Assembly (NCBI GenBank): GCA_011042035.1
Contig: DQZA01000235.1
Location: 1 to 7,096 of the forward strand
DNA from: Desulfobacteraceae bacterium
GTDB taxonomy: Bacteria > Desulfobacterota > DSM-4660 > Desulfatiglandales > Desulfatiglandaceae
DNA length: 7,096 bases
Direction: 5' to 3'
The position numbers were made by a program, and so were the translations under genes. Shown piece by piece: positions 1 through 6,758 of this stretch. The notes below the pieces were generated by a model. That model ran no database searches, was not told where the DNA came from, and was given only the letters and a program-made list of their open reading frames with translations. The first letter of the stretch is position 1; the number at the start of each line of letters is the position of its first letter.

Positions 1-52
1 ACGCCTTATTTATACATACCCAATTTCAAAAAAAATGAAAATGCCAATCCGG

Positions 53-80
53 TTGTAATGGGCACGTTTTTTGTGATATT
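53..80 (+). promoter_or_regulatory. Possible weak sigma70-type promoter for the small basic protein gene
   Basis: A TTGTAA hexamer (53-58) and a GATATT hexamer (75-80) are separated by 16 bp. The second is preceded by TG one base upstream, giving an extended -10 appearance. Each hexamer matches the consensus at about four of six positions. The site lies 40 bp upstream of the start codon at 120, a sensible distance. The surrounding DNA is AT-rich, so chance matches are easy and this is only a candidate. Confidence 0.3.
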
Positions 81-119
81 GAATCTGAAAATATCTCACG
101 GGAGAAAGGAGCATACAAA

Positions 120-467
120 ATGGCTTCCAAGAGTAAAACTGCTAGGGTGAACCAGATTAACTACTGGGAAGGCAGACTTGAACGAAGGCTTAAAGCCCTC
201 ACAGAGAGTGAGAAAGACCCTCATAAGGTGGCGAGAGATCCGATTGTAAGAAAGATCAGGGCCAAGATCAGAGAGACCCAGGCAAGGCTGAATGCCATAG
301 AACAGAAAGAAAAGAAGAACGAGGAGATGGCCCGCAGGAAGGCCCAAAAGACCGCTATACCCAAAAAGGAAAAAGGGGGAAAAAAGAAGGGTGAGGAAGA
401 GAGGCAGGGACTGAGTAAGCGACAGCAGAAGAAGCTTAAGAAAAAGGAACAAAAGGGCAAGTCGTAA
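120..467 (+). CDS. Small highly basic, coiled-coil-type hypothetical protein (115 aa)
   Basis: I do not recognise a named family. The product has 26 Lys and 13 Arg in 115 residues (about one third), against 14 Glu and 2 Asp, so it carries a strong net positive charge. It has no cysteine, no signal peptide and no membrane segment. Residues about 12-75 are rich in charged and Leu/Ile residues and look helical, possibly a short coiled coil. Residues about 80-115 form a low-complexity tail of Lys runs with Gly, Gln and Glu. Such a composition suits binding to nucleic acid or to the ribosome, but that is inference only. The start is well supported: an AAAGGAG ribosome binding site (105-111) lies 8 nt before the ATG. 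A promoter directly follows the stop codon, so the gene is probably expressed separately from the radical SAM gene. Long antisense frames overlap it only because its Lys/Glu-rich codons rarely give stops on the other strand. Confidence 0.78.
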   Translation: MASKSKTARVNQINYWEGRLERRLKALTESEKDPHKVARDPIVRKIRAKIRETQARLNAIEQKEKKNEEMARRKAQKTAIPKKEKGGKKKGEEERQGLSKRQQKKLKKKEQKGKS

Positions 468-474
468 GGTGAAA

Positions 475-502
475 TTGACATTCGCTTAGCAGTATCTATT
501 TT
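475..502 (+). promoter_or_regulatory. Sigma70-type promoter for the radical SAM gene
   Basis: A perfect TTGACA -35 hexamer (475-480) is followed after 16 bp by TATTTT (497-502), a four-of-six match to the -10 consensus. It begins 7 bp after the stop codon of the preceding gene and lies about 48 bp upstream of the radical SAM start codon. That would leave a leader of roughly 40 nt. The position suggests the radical SAM gene is not simply the second gene of an operon. Confidence 0.5.
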
Positions 503-549
503 AAAAAGGCAGACAGATAACATCCAAGAAAGAGGAAGAGGTCCGCGAT

Positions 550-1446
550 ATGGATTGTGCGGTTGAAAGCGAAGGCATGCACTATGAAGGTACATGTATC
601 AGGCCCCCAAGCGAGGCCTATAGCATCCTATTGCAGGTGACGCTGGGCTGTTCCCATAACAAGTGCACCTTTTGCGGTACATATAAAGACAAGCGTTTCA
701 CCATCAAGCCCGACGATATTATCCTGAGTGATATACTTTTTGCTTCCAAGTACATGAGGAACCAGGACAGGGTATTCCTCATGGACGGGGATGCGTTGAT
801 AATTCCTCAAAAGAGGCTTGTATGGATCCTGCATAAAATCAATGAGCATCTGCCCTGGGTAAAGCGTGTGGGTGCCTATGCAAACGCGAAAAGCATCAGA
901 ATGAAATCCCTGGAAGAGTTGATTGAGCTGCGGGAAAAGAAACTGGGCATCCTTTACCTGGGAGTTGAAACCGGTGATGATGAGACCCTGAAGAAGATCA
1001 ACAAGGGTACCACGGCAAGGAATCTTATTGAAATGGGAAGAAAGGTCAAGGAGGCAGGCATCAAGCTTTCTGTCACTGTTCTACTGGGAATAGCAGGAAC
1101 GGAGAGATCACTCATACATGCCAAGGCAACAGGCCAATTGCTAAGCGAAATGGACCCAGATTATGTGGGAGCCCTTACCTTGATGCTGATCCCGGGAACC
1201 CCGCTTTATGAAGATCTTGTTAACGGTAAGTTCAACATGCCGGATCAAAGGGGCCTGCTGGTAGAGTTAAGGGAGATGCTTTACCATACTAATTTAAGCC
1301 GTGGATTGTTTTTTTCCAACCATGCTTCCAATTACCTGCCCATTAAAGCGCGGCTTCCTAGAGGGAAGCAAGAGGCCCTTGATCTTATAGACAGGGCGTT
1401 GAGTGGTGAAGTGGACCTGAGGCCTGAGTGGATGAGGGCGCTCTGA
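550..1446 (+). CDS. Radical SAM protein with CX4CX2C cluster motif, substrate unknown
   Basis: This is a 298-residue radical SAM enzyme: it should bind a [4Fe-4S] cluster that cleaves S-adenosylmethionine to start radical chemistry. The cluster cysteines are C34, C39 and C42 (context GCSHNKCTFC). The spacing is CX4CX2C instead of the usual CX3CX2C; the three cysteines are clear. A TIM-barrel domain of the Elp3/MiaB/NifB type follows, with the strand-and-glycine motif LGVETGDDETLKKINKG at 137-153 and a hydrophobic strand VTVLLGIAG at about 175-183. The C-terminal part contains SNHASNYLPIKARLP (256-270), which I associate with a conserved COG1032-like family lacking a B12-binding domain. No extra cluster-binding or substrate domain is visible. 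The ATG at 550 has GAGGT (538-542) 7 nt upstream; a second ATG at 577 aligns better with the usual family N-terminus (MHYEG...) but has a poor ribosome binding site. The family is certain, the reaction unknown. Confidence 0.94.
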   Translation: MDCAVESEGMHYEGTCIRPPSEAYSILLQVTLGCSHNKCTFCGTYKDKRFTIKPDDIILSDILFASKYMRNQDRVFLMDGDALIIPQKRLVWILHKINEHLPWVKRVGAYANAKSIRMKSLEELIELREKKLGILYLGVETGDDETLKKINKGTTARNLIEMGRKVKEAGIKLSVTVLLGIAGTERSLIHAKATGQLLSEMDPDYVGALTLMLIPGTPLYEDLVNGKFNMPDQRGLLVELREMLYHTNLSRGLFFSNHASNYLPIKARLPRGKQEALDLIDRALSGEVDLRPEWMRAL

Positions 1447-1466
1447 TCTGCTTATGCCTTAGGATG

Positions 1467-1889
1467 TTATTGGCTTTTGGCTTCCTTTAAGACCCTATAG
1501 ATGTCTTCGGGAATATCAATTGCCTTGAAGTGCTCGGGATCAGATACATCAAGGCATATTCTTTTCTCAAATCCCTCCACAAGCAAGGTGCCGTCACTGG
1601 ATCGAATTAGGTCGTAATGAAGGCGCAATGTTTTTTTAGTAAGGGAGTCCAGCTTAGTTGTAATATGGATATCGTCAAAATACCTTCCTGATGCCCGGTA
1701 ACGACAGTTTGTTTCAATCAGCCCGAACTGAATTTTTCTCTCGTTCATCAAGCTTCCCAAGTTTAGACCTATGGCATCAAAAAATAGGTGTCCGGCTGCG
1801 TCTATCCATTCATAGTACCTTGGATAAAACACGATACCGAGGGAGTCCAGGTCTCCCCACATGATTTTCCTGTGGACGGTATTTTTCAT
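1467..1889 (-). CDS. Acyl-CoA thioesterase, 4-hydroxybenzoyl-CoA thioesterase family (hotdog fold)
   Basis: The 140-residue product is a single hotdog domain that should hydrolyse an acyl- or aroyl-CoA thioester to the free acid and CoA in the cytoplasm. The N-terminal motif WGDLDSLGIVFYPRYYEW (11-28) followed by DAAGHLFFD is diagnostic. D15 aligns with the catalytic Asp17 of Pseudomonas 4-hydroxybenzoyl-CoA thioesterase. Length and motif match that family and the YbgC-like branch; the natural substrate cannot be told from sequence. An upstream TTG at 1928 would add 13 residues (LGGPRWARG...) unlike the family, whereas the ATG at 1889 has a GAGGTG ribosome binding site 8 nt upstream, so 1889 is chosen. 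The gene lies 137 bp downstream of ftsY on the same strand and converges on the radical SAM gene with 20 bp between stop codons. A Desulfobacterota-type anaerobe could use it in aromatic or fatty acyl-CoA turnover, but nothing nearby supports a specific pathway. Confidence 0.92.
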   Translation of the reverse strand: MKNTVHRKIMWGDLDSLGIVFYPRYYEWIDAAGHLFFDAIGLNLGSLMNERKIQFGLIETNCRYRASGRYFDDIHITTKLDSLTKKTLRLHYDLIRSSDGTLLVEGFEKRICLDVSDPEHFKAIDIPEDIYRVLKEAKSQ

Positions 1890-1900
1890 TGGTTGTACAC

Positions 1901-1944
1901 CTCGTGCCCACCGCGGACCTCCGAGCAAACAGAGGTGCGGCGAG
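1901..1944 (-). promoter_or_regulatory. Stem-loop in the thioesterase leader, touching its ribosome binding site
   Basis: Two arms, CCGC (1911-1914) plus ACCTC (1917-1921) and GAGGT (1932-1936) plus GCGG (1937-1940), can pair into a nine-pair stem with a two-base bulge and a ten-base loop. An outer CTCG (1901-1904) can also pair with CGAG (1941-1944). On the minus-strand transcript the outer pair takes up part of the GAGGTG ribosome binding site (1903-1898) of the thioesterase gene. The pairing is seen directly; any control of translation is inference. There is no U-tract, so it is not an intrinsic terminator. Confidence 0.4.
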
Positions 1945-1952
1945 CTACGGTT

Positions 1953-1975
1953 CTAGCATTCTTCTAATCTGCTAG
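1953..1975. repeat. Small inverted repeat between ftsY and the thioesterase gene
   Basis: CTAGCA (1953-1958) and TGCTAG (1970-1975) form perfect six-base arms around an 11-base spacer. It lies in the 137-bp gap between ftsY and the thioesterase. It could be a weak hairpin or a protein-binding dyad. No T-run follows on the minus strand, so it does not look like a terminator. Confidence 0.3.
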
Positions 1976-2002
1976 TTTATGACTTGTTGAGGGTCATTTT
2001 TG

Positions 2003-2024
2003 GGACGAAACGCAAGTTTCCTCC
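2003..2024 (-). other. Stem-loop directly after the ftsY stop codon
   Basis: GAAAC (2007-2011) and GTTTC (2016-2020) pair around a four-base loop. Beyond one mismatch, GGA (2003-2005) pairs with TCC (2022-2024). The structure begins 2 bp after the ftsY stop codon. In the ftsY transcript it could protect the 3' end or weaken readthrough. It lacks the U-tract of an intrinsic terminator on the minus strand (the bases after it read CAAAAATGA), so I do not call it one. Confidence 0.35.
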
Positions 2025-2026
2025 GG

Positions 2027-3025
2027 TCAATCGAATATCGCGTCCACAAATTGCTTTGGATCAAAGGGCCGAAGATCTTCGATCTTCTCCCCGATTCCTA
2101 TGTACCGCACAGGAAGTTTGAGCTGGTGGCAGATGCCCACCACGATTCCCCCCTTGGCCGTGCCATCGAGCTTGGTCAATATGATATCAGTGATACCCAG
2201 GGTCTCATTGAACATTTTGGCCTGGGAGATGGCGTTTTGCCCTGTGGTGGCATCCAGCACCAGCCATGTCTCATGGGGCGCCCCGGGTAATTTCTTGCCT
2301 GCCACGCGGTTGACTTTCTCCAATTCATCCATGAGATTCTTTTTGGTATGAAGCCTTCCTGCGGTATCAATCAATACCACGTCTATGCTTCTGGATTGCG
2401 CTGCCTCAAGGGCGTCAAATACCACGGCAGAAGGGTCTGCCCCTGGTTTTTGCTTCACAAATTCCGTGCCCACGCGCTGCGACCATATCTCAAGTTGTTC
2501 TATGGCTGCGGCGCGGAATGTATCGGCAGCAACAAGCATGACGCTATTGCCCTCACTCTTGAAAAGCGCTGCAGCCTTTCCAATAGTAGTGGTTTTGCCT
2601 ACGCCATTTACACCCACCACCATTATCACAAGGGGTTCACCAGATTCTGGTGTCCGTCTCTGTGCCGCTGGGAAGCTGAGGAATTCCAAAATTTGTTCCT
2701 TCAAGGTGGACTTGAGCTTTCCAGGATCTTTCAGGGCCTTTCGTGCCACCTTGTCCTGAACAATGTCGATCAGGGCCTGGGTGGTTTCTACACCCAGATC
2801 AGAAGTGAAAAGAATCTCCTCTAGTTCGTCTAGGAGTTCACCCGTTATTTCCTTTTTTCCTAGAACTAGGCGATCAAGTCTCCCGGTAATACTATTCCTT
2901 GTCTTTGACAGACGCTCACGTAGCCGTGTGAAAAAGCCTTTTTCCTTTTCTTGGGCCTCTTGTGATGCGGCCTGTTGGGTTGAAGATTTTTCCTCGCTCT
3001 TGTTCTTAGAACCAAAAAGTCTCAT
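2027..3025 (-). CDS. ftsY: Signal recognition particle receptor FtsY
   Basis: FtsY is the SRP receptor GTPase: at the inner membrane it docks SRP-ribosome complexes and hands nascent membrane proteins to the Sec translocon. The 332-residue product has a short charged N-terminus, then a basic amphipathic stretch GFFTRLRERLSKTR (30-43), which fits the lipid-contacting helix before the N domain. The NG domain is complete: P-loop GVNGVGKTT (138-146), DTFRAAAIEQL (168-178), DTAGR (220-224), TKLDGTAKGG (284-293) and the C-terminal GEKIEDLRPFD (312-322). The acidic A domain of the E. coli protein is almost absent, as is common outside enterobacteria. A TTG at 3100 would add 25 residues unlike the family and run into the end of smc; the ATG at 3025 begins MRLFG as expected for FtsY, so it is chosen. 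The gene follows smc by 68 bp on the same strand and is probably co-transcribed with it. The 2348-2824 and 2385-2759 plus-strand frames are antisense shadows. Confidence 0.98.
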   Translation of the reverse strand: MRLFGSKNKSEEKSSTQQAASQEAQEKEKGFFTRLRERLSKTRNSITGRLDRLVLGKKEITGELLDELEEILFTSDLGVETTQALIDIVQDKVARKALKDPGKLKSTLKEQILEFLSFPAAQRRTPESGEPLVIMVVGVNGVGKTTTIGKAAALFKSEGNSVMLVAADTFRAAAIEQLEIWSQRVGTEFVKQKPGADPSAVVFDALEAAQSRSIDVVLIDTAGRLHTKKNLMDELEKVNRVAGKKLPGAPHETWLVLDATTGQNAISQAKMFNETLGITDIILTKLDGTAKGGIVVGICHQLKLPVRYIGIGEKIEDLRPFDPKQFVDAIFD

Positions 3026-3047
3026 TCCTCTCTGTGTATGCCTCCTT
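3026..3047 (-). promoter_or_regulatory. ftsY ribosome binding region with unusual spacing
   Basis: On the minus strand a full AAGGAGG (3047-3041) lies 15 nt before the ATG at 3025, much further than the usual 5-9 nt. A second, weaker GAGAGGA (3032-3026) abuts the ATG with almost no spacer. No ATG, GTG or TTG occurs in frame between the strong site and 3025. The strong site therefore does not point to another start, and the ATG at 3025 rests on protein similarity. Confidence 0.5.
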
Positions 3048-3093
3048 AATTTAAATGGGGTTTCTAAGGGCGGCTTACGGACTAGACAAGGGC

Positions 3094-6000
3094 CTAACAA
3101 GCAGAAGATGCCTGCCTAGGGTGATCCTCTCTTAGATGCTCAATGTCCACGGAGACTATTTTTGATATTCCAGCCTCTTCCATGGTAACACCGTAAAGCC
3201 TGTCAGCAATCTCCATAGTCTTACGATTATGCGTGACCAGGATAACCTGAGATGATTTGCTGATTTCTTTGAGCAGTTCATCGAACCTATCAATATTGGC
3301 CTCGTCCAGAGGAGCGTCGACCTCATCCAAGAGGCAGAAAGGGCTCGGTTTTATCAAATAAATGGAGAAAAGCAATGCCATGGCCACGAGAGCCTTTTCA
3401 CCACCAGAAAGCAAGCCCATATGGCTGAGCTTTTTCCCTGGAGGCTGCACTTCTACAAGCACACCACTTTCAAGGGGCCTGGATTCGTCAGTCAATTTCA
3501 GCCCCGCTGAGCCGCCATTAAAGAGTATAGGAAATACCGTTTTGAGTTTTTCGTTTACTTGGTCAAATGTCTCCCTAAACTTTTCCAATGAGGTTCGGTT
3601 GATTTTACGGATTGCCTTTCTGAGAGATTCGATTGAGGTGAGCAAATCTTCCCGCTGGGTCTTGATAAATTCATGACGCTCCTTGAGGGCTTCGTGCTCC
3701 TTGATGGCTGTGAGGTTTACCTCTCCCAGTTTTTGCCTCAATTGCTTTTTAGTCTCAATTTCTTGACGGAGATCAGTTTCTGAGAAGTTGTCCGCAAGAA
3801 ATTGCCTATAAATGCTGGGCAAATCCGCGTCATACTTTTCCCTTGCCATGTCAGCTATACTACCCATCTTGATCTGGATCTCCGAGCCTTCCATTCTGGC
3901 TCTATTGATTTTTTCCTTCAGATCAGTAAGATCCTTTCGTGCCTGATCCAGGTGGGCCTCTTGTTCTTTTATTGTGGTCTGCAATTGAAGCTTTTCCCGT
4001 TCTGCTGCTTGAACTTTCTTTGCTGCCATTTCCAGCTCTTCACGGAGATCTTCCATTAATGCCGCTACCTGCTTCTTCTCTTCTGCATAATAAATTTGTT
4101 TTTCCTTTGCCTGTTCTATCTCGCCATCAATCTTTTGCAAGCGTTGGCTTGCCTCGGCTAGGTACGAGTGTATTCTCTGGAGTTGTCTTTCCAGCCCTCT
4201 TTGCTCCTCCTCAACAATCCGGAGGTCTGCCTTAAGGGCAGTAAGCTGATCCTTGCTATCCTGCAATTCTTTTTCGCATTCTTTCAACTCTCGATGTTTT
4301 TCGGTAAAATAGGCTTCTTTGCTTGCCCTTATGTCCCTTGAGCGGTTTAGCTGCTCGGCAATCTCTTGTAACCTTCTTCGATGCCTGTCTTGTTCTTTCT
4401 CCTTGAGTTCCGCTTCCTTGCGGATCTGAGCGAGGAGCTTCTCTATGTTATCCAGTTCCTGGCTCAGTCTAAAAAGTGCGTTGTCAATCTGATTTATACG
4501 TTCCTGGCATTCCCATCGCTGTTCAATCCAGGCCTCAATGGAATCCTTGCCTTCTTTTAGCTTTTGATTTATGGACTCGAGTTGATCTCGCAGGCCCATG
4601 GCCTCTTTTTCCTTCTCATCAACTGTCTTTTGCAAGTCAGCAATTTCCCTTTTCCTCGAAAGCAGTCCTTTTGAGGCCTTTAATAGCTTGCCCCCACTAA
4701 TTATTCCTCTTTCATCAACAACATCTCCCTCCAAGGTTACCAGGCACTGGTTTCGACCATTATTTCGCCAGGCTGAGATGGCGGTGTCCAGGTCTTCAAC
4801 TAAAAGTGTATCTCCCAAGAGAGCGTTAATCAGAGGCTTAAAGGTTTTATCAGTACTAACTAGTTCTCTTAAGGGACGGAATGGGCCGTGTTCAGGGGGG
4901 CATGCACCATTTCCATTCAGTTCTCGTAAGGGGGCAAAACTGCTTCTACCCCTTGCTTTTGTTTTTAGGTATTGGATTGCTTCCTTGCCGTCTTCATGAG
5001 ATTCTACGATTATGTATTGGAGCTTATCTGAAAGAACCGCCTCTACAGCCTGTTCGTAACGCGGTTCCACGTCTATAACATCAGCTACGAGACCGAGGAT
5101 GTGTCCCTTTTGACGAGGCTCTAGGTCCTTAGCCTTCATAATGGCCCTGACCCCGACATGATAACCCTCAAAGTTTTCGGCCAGTGTTCTTAGGGACCCA
5201 AGCCGGGATCTGACGGCATTGAGCTCAGCTTCAACGGCCTTGAGTCGGTTTTCGTTAACCTCCTTTTCTTCCTCCCAGGCCCTGTTCCTCGAAGTTTCGT
5301 ATTCGATCGCCTCCTGGATCTCCTCAAGCCTTTTCGCCTCAGCCTCTCGCACCTTCATTTTCGCCTCAGAGGCCCTGACTATCTCTTGTTTTCTCTGCAA
5401 AGCCTCTCGTATTTCTACTTCTAGGCGTTGATGGGTTGTAGAAGCTTGTTCTAGTAATTTGTTCAGGTAACCCGATTCGTGTTCGAGCCCTGATTCCCTT
5501 TCCTTATTGCTGGAGAGCGATTCGCGGATATCTTCATATTCATGTTTCACCTTTTCCAAAACTTCTTGCCTTCTTCGGACTCTGTCGGCCTGGAGCGAAA
5601 TGTCACCTCTGAGTTTCTCAATGCGTAGAGCCACCCGGTCCAGGGCGTCTTGGATCTCGCCATACTCTTGTTGCAATTTCTTGCTACGATCCTGATATTC
5701 CTTTTTGTCCTCCTCTAATCTATTTTCCAATCGCTCTTGGAGCTTTAATTCATGGTCCAGGGATTCAAAGCGTTTTTCCTTGGCCTGAAGCCTGTCTTTG
5801 ATGTTCAGATATGACTTATGAAGGTCCCCGAGTTTTTTGTCTTTTTCCTGGAGTTCAATACTGAGGATTTGGATTTCATTTTGCAAGCGCGAGACCAAGG
5901 CTGATTGAGCAGTGTCCTCCGTCAGGAGCTGCTGAATCATTTGATCCTTTATTCCAGACTTTGTTCTTAGTTCATTGTATATGTTGGCGAATAGCTTCAG

Positions 6001-6687
6001 TTCAAGGGACCTTATCTCTTCACAAAGGGTATTATATCTTCTCGCCTTGCCAGCCTGTCTTTTTAGGGAGCGCATTTGACGTTCCACTTCACTCAGGATA
6101 TCCTCTACGCGTTGGAGATTTACCTCTGTGAGAGCTATTTTTTTCTGAGATTCTTCCACCTTCTTCCTGTATCTGGTTATTCCCGCGGCCTCCTCCAGCA
6201 TTTGTCTGGTTTCCTCTGGTCGCTGCTCAATTATGGCGCCTATCATTCCCTGGCCTATGAGAGAATAGGCGCGGTTGCCAAGACCGGTATCCATGAATAA
6301 TTCCTGGATATCCTTTAGCCTGCAAGGGACATTATTTATGAGGTACTCACTTTCTCCGGAGCGGTACAGACGGCGGGTTACGGCTATTTCGGGTTGCTGA
6401 GCTATACCAGGAGGCATCTCAGTGCCTGGATTTTCAAGAACGATGGTCACCTCAGCCATTCCCAGTGGTTTGCGTTGCCCTGCACCGTTGAAAATAATGT
6501 CCTCCATATTGCGTCCGCGAAGTTTTTTTGGGCTCTGTTCGCCCATGCACCAACGAATGGCGTCTACTATATTGCTTTTTCCGCAGCCATTTGGCCCGAC
6601 TATGGCACTGATACCTCCGGAGAAAGATATCTGGGCCCTGTCCATGAAGGATTTAAAGCCAAGGATTGACAGTCTTTTTAGTTTCAT
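3094..6687 (-). CDS. smc: Chromosome segregation and condensation ATPase SMC
   Basis: SMC is the ATPase of the SMC-ScpAB condensin, which dimerises through its hinge, entraps DNA and extrudes loops to compact and separate sister chromosomes. The 1197-residue length is normal for the family. The N-terminal head carries Walker A GPNGCGKSN (31-39), GEQSPKKLRGR (49-59) and the Q-loop region SLIGQGMI (142-149). A long coiled coil runs from about 175 to 500, followed by the hinge at about 505-670 (starting GYHVGVRAI, with the conserved glycines in ERGIISGGKLL at 659-669). The returning coiled coil runs to about 1035. The C-terminal head has the signature LLSGGEKAL (1092-1100), Walker B FCLLDEVD (1117-1124), D-loop PLDEAN (1126-1131) and switch motif VTHN (1151-1154). 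All ATPase motifs are intact. The start is secure: an in-frame TAA directly precedes the ATG at 6687. An AGGAG (6705-6701) lies 13 nt upstream, a long spacing. ftsY follows; scpA and scpB are not in the window. Confidence 0.99.
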   Translation of the reverse strand: MKLKRLSILGFKSFMDRAQISFSGGISAIVGPNGCGKSNIVDAIRWCMGEQSPKKLRGRNMEDIIFNGAGQRKPLGMAEVTIVLENPGTEMPPGIAQQPEIAVTRRLYRSGESEYLINNVPCRLKDIQELFMDTGLGNRAYSLIGQGMIGAIIEQRPEETRQMLEEAAGITRYRKKVEESQKKIALTEVNLQRVEDILSEVERQMRSLKRQAGKARRYNTLCEEIRSLELKLFANIYNELRTKSGIKDQMIQQLLTEDTAQSALVSRLQNEIQILSIELQEKDKKLGDLHKSYLNIKDRLQAKEKRFESLDHELKLQERLENRLEEDKKEYQDRSKKLQQEYGEIQDALDRVALRIEKLRGDISLQADRVRRRQEVLEKVKHEYEDIRESLSSNKERESGLEHESGYLNKLLEQASTTHQRLEVEIREALQRKQEIVRASEAKMKVREAEAKRLEEIQEAIEYETSRNRAWEEEKEVNENRLKAVEAELNAVRSRLGSLRTLAENFEGYHVGVRAIMKAKDLEPRQKGHILGLVADVIDVEPRYEQAVEAVLSDKLQYIIVESHEDGKEAIQYLKTKARGRSSFAPLRELNGNGACPPEHGPFRPLRELVSTDKTFKPLINALLGDTLLVEDLDTAISAWRNNGRNQCLVTLEGDVVDERGIISGGKLLKASKGLLSRKREIADLQKTVDEKEKEAMGLRDQLESINQKLKEGKDSIEAWIEQRWECQERINQIDNALFRLSQELDNIEKLLAQIRKEAELKEKEQDRHRRRLQEIAEQLNRSRDIRASKEAYFTEKHRELKECEKELQDSKDQLTALKADLRIVEEEQRGLERQLQRIHSYLAEASQRLQKIDGEIEQAKEKQIYYAEEKKQVAALMEDLREELEMAAKKVQAAEREKLQLQTTIKEQEAHLDQARKDLTDLKEKINRARMEGSEIQIKMGSIADMAREKYDADLPSIYRQFLADNFSETDLRQEIETKKQLRQKLGEVNLTAIKEHEALKERHEFIKTQREDLLTSIESLRKAIRKINRTSLEKFRETFDQVNEKLKTVFPILFNGGSAGLKLTDESRPLESGVLVEVQPPGKKLSHMGLLSGGEKALVAMALLFSIYLIKPSPFCLLDEVDAPLDEANIDRFDELLKEISKSSQVILVTHNRKTMEIADRLYGVTMEEAGISKIVSVDIEHLREDHPRQASSAC

Positions 6688-6706
6688 TTACGGCAATTGT
6701 CTCCTG

Positions 6707-6719
6707 CCTGGTAACCAGG
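6707..6719. promoter_or_regulatory. Palindrome CCTGGT-A-ACCAGG just upstream of smc
   Basis: Six-base perfect arms flank one central base (A6713). On the smc transcript the element can fold as a small hairpin of five pairs with a three-base loop, ending one nucleotide before the AGGAG ribosome binding site. It could be an operator or an mRNA hairpin. The symmetry is directly visible; the function is inference. Confidence 0.4.
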
Positions 6720-6726
6720 TTTTGAT

Positions 6727-6737
6727 ATTGTCACAAT
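6727..6737. promoter_or_regulatory. Palindrome ATTGT-C-ACAAT upstream of smc
   Basis: Five-base perfect arms flank C6732. The centre lies 19 bp from that of the CCTGGTAACCAGG element, about two turns of the helix. It may be a protein-binding dyad. It has no T-run and is too short to be a stable hairpin by itself. Confidence 0.3.
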
Positions 6738-6747
6738 TTCCATTACG

Positions 6748-6758
6748 TGATTCAATCA
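6748..6758. promoter_or_regulatory. Palindrome TGATT-C-AATCA upstream of smc
   Basis: Five-base perfect arms flank C6753. The centre lies 21 bp from the ATTGTCACAAT element. Its sequence differs from the other two palindromes, so the three are not copies of one operator. Short AT-rich symmetry of this size can occur by chance. Confidence 0.27.

Noticed and set aside
1..95. Short symmetry TTTCA-N7-TGAAA in the left edge
   Set aside because: It is AT-rich, five bases per arm and compatible with chance; no T-run or known motif is attached.
96..595. Two minus-strand open frames (96-452 and 221-595) opposite the small basic protein
   Set aside because: They are antisense to Lys/Glu-rich codons and read as Leu/Phe/Ser runs. 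The plus-strand gene has a clear ribosome binding site and explains the region.
1890..1928. N-terminal extension of the thioesterase to a TTG at 1928
   Set aside because: The extra 13 residues do not fit the family, and the ATG at 1889 has a well-spaced GAGGTG.
3061..3089. Possible ftsY promoter on the minus strand (TTGTCT, 17 bp, TAGAAA)
   Set aside because: Both hexamers match at only four positions and the spacer DNA is GC-rich. It is too weak to list against likely co-transcription with smc.
3026..3100. N-terminal extension of FtsY to a TTG at 3100
   Set aside because: It would overlap the end of smc and add residues unlike any FtsY start; MRLFG at 3025 is the expected beginning.
2000..3119. 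Several plus-strand open frames across ftsY (such as 2348-2824, 2385-2759, 2763-3119)
   Set aside because: They are shadows of ftsY, which has every GTPase motif. Their translations show no family features.
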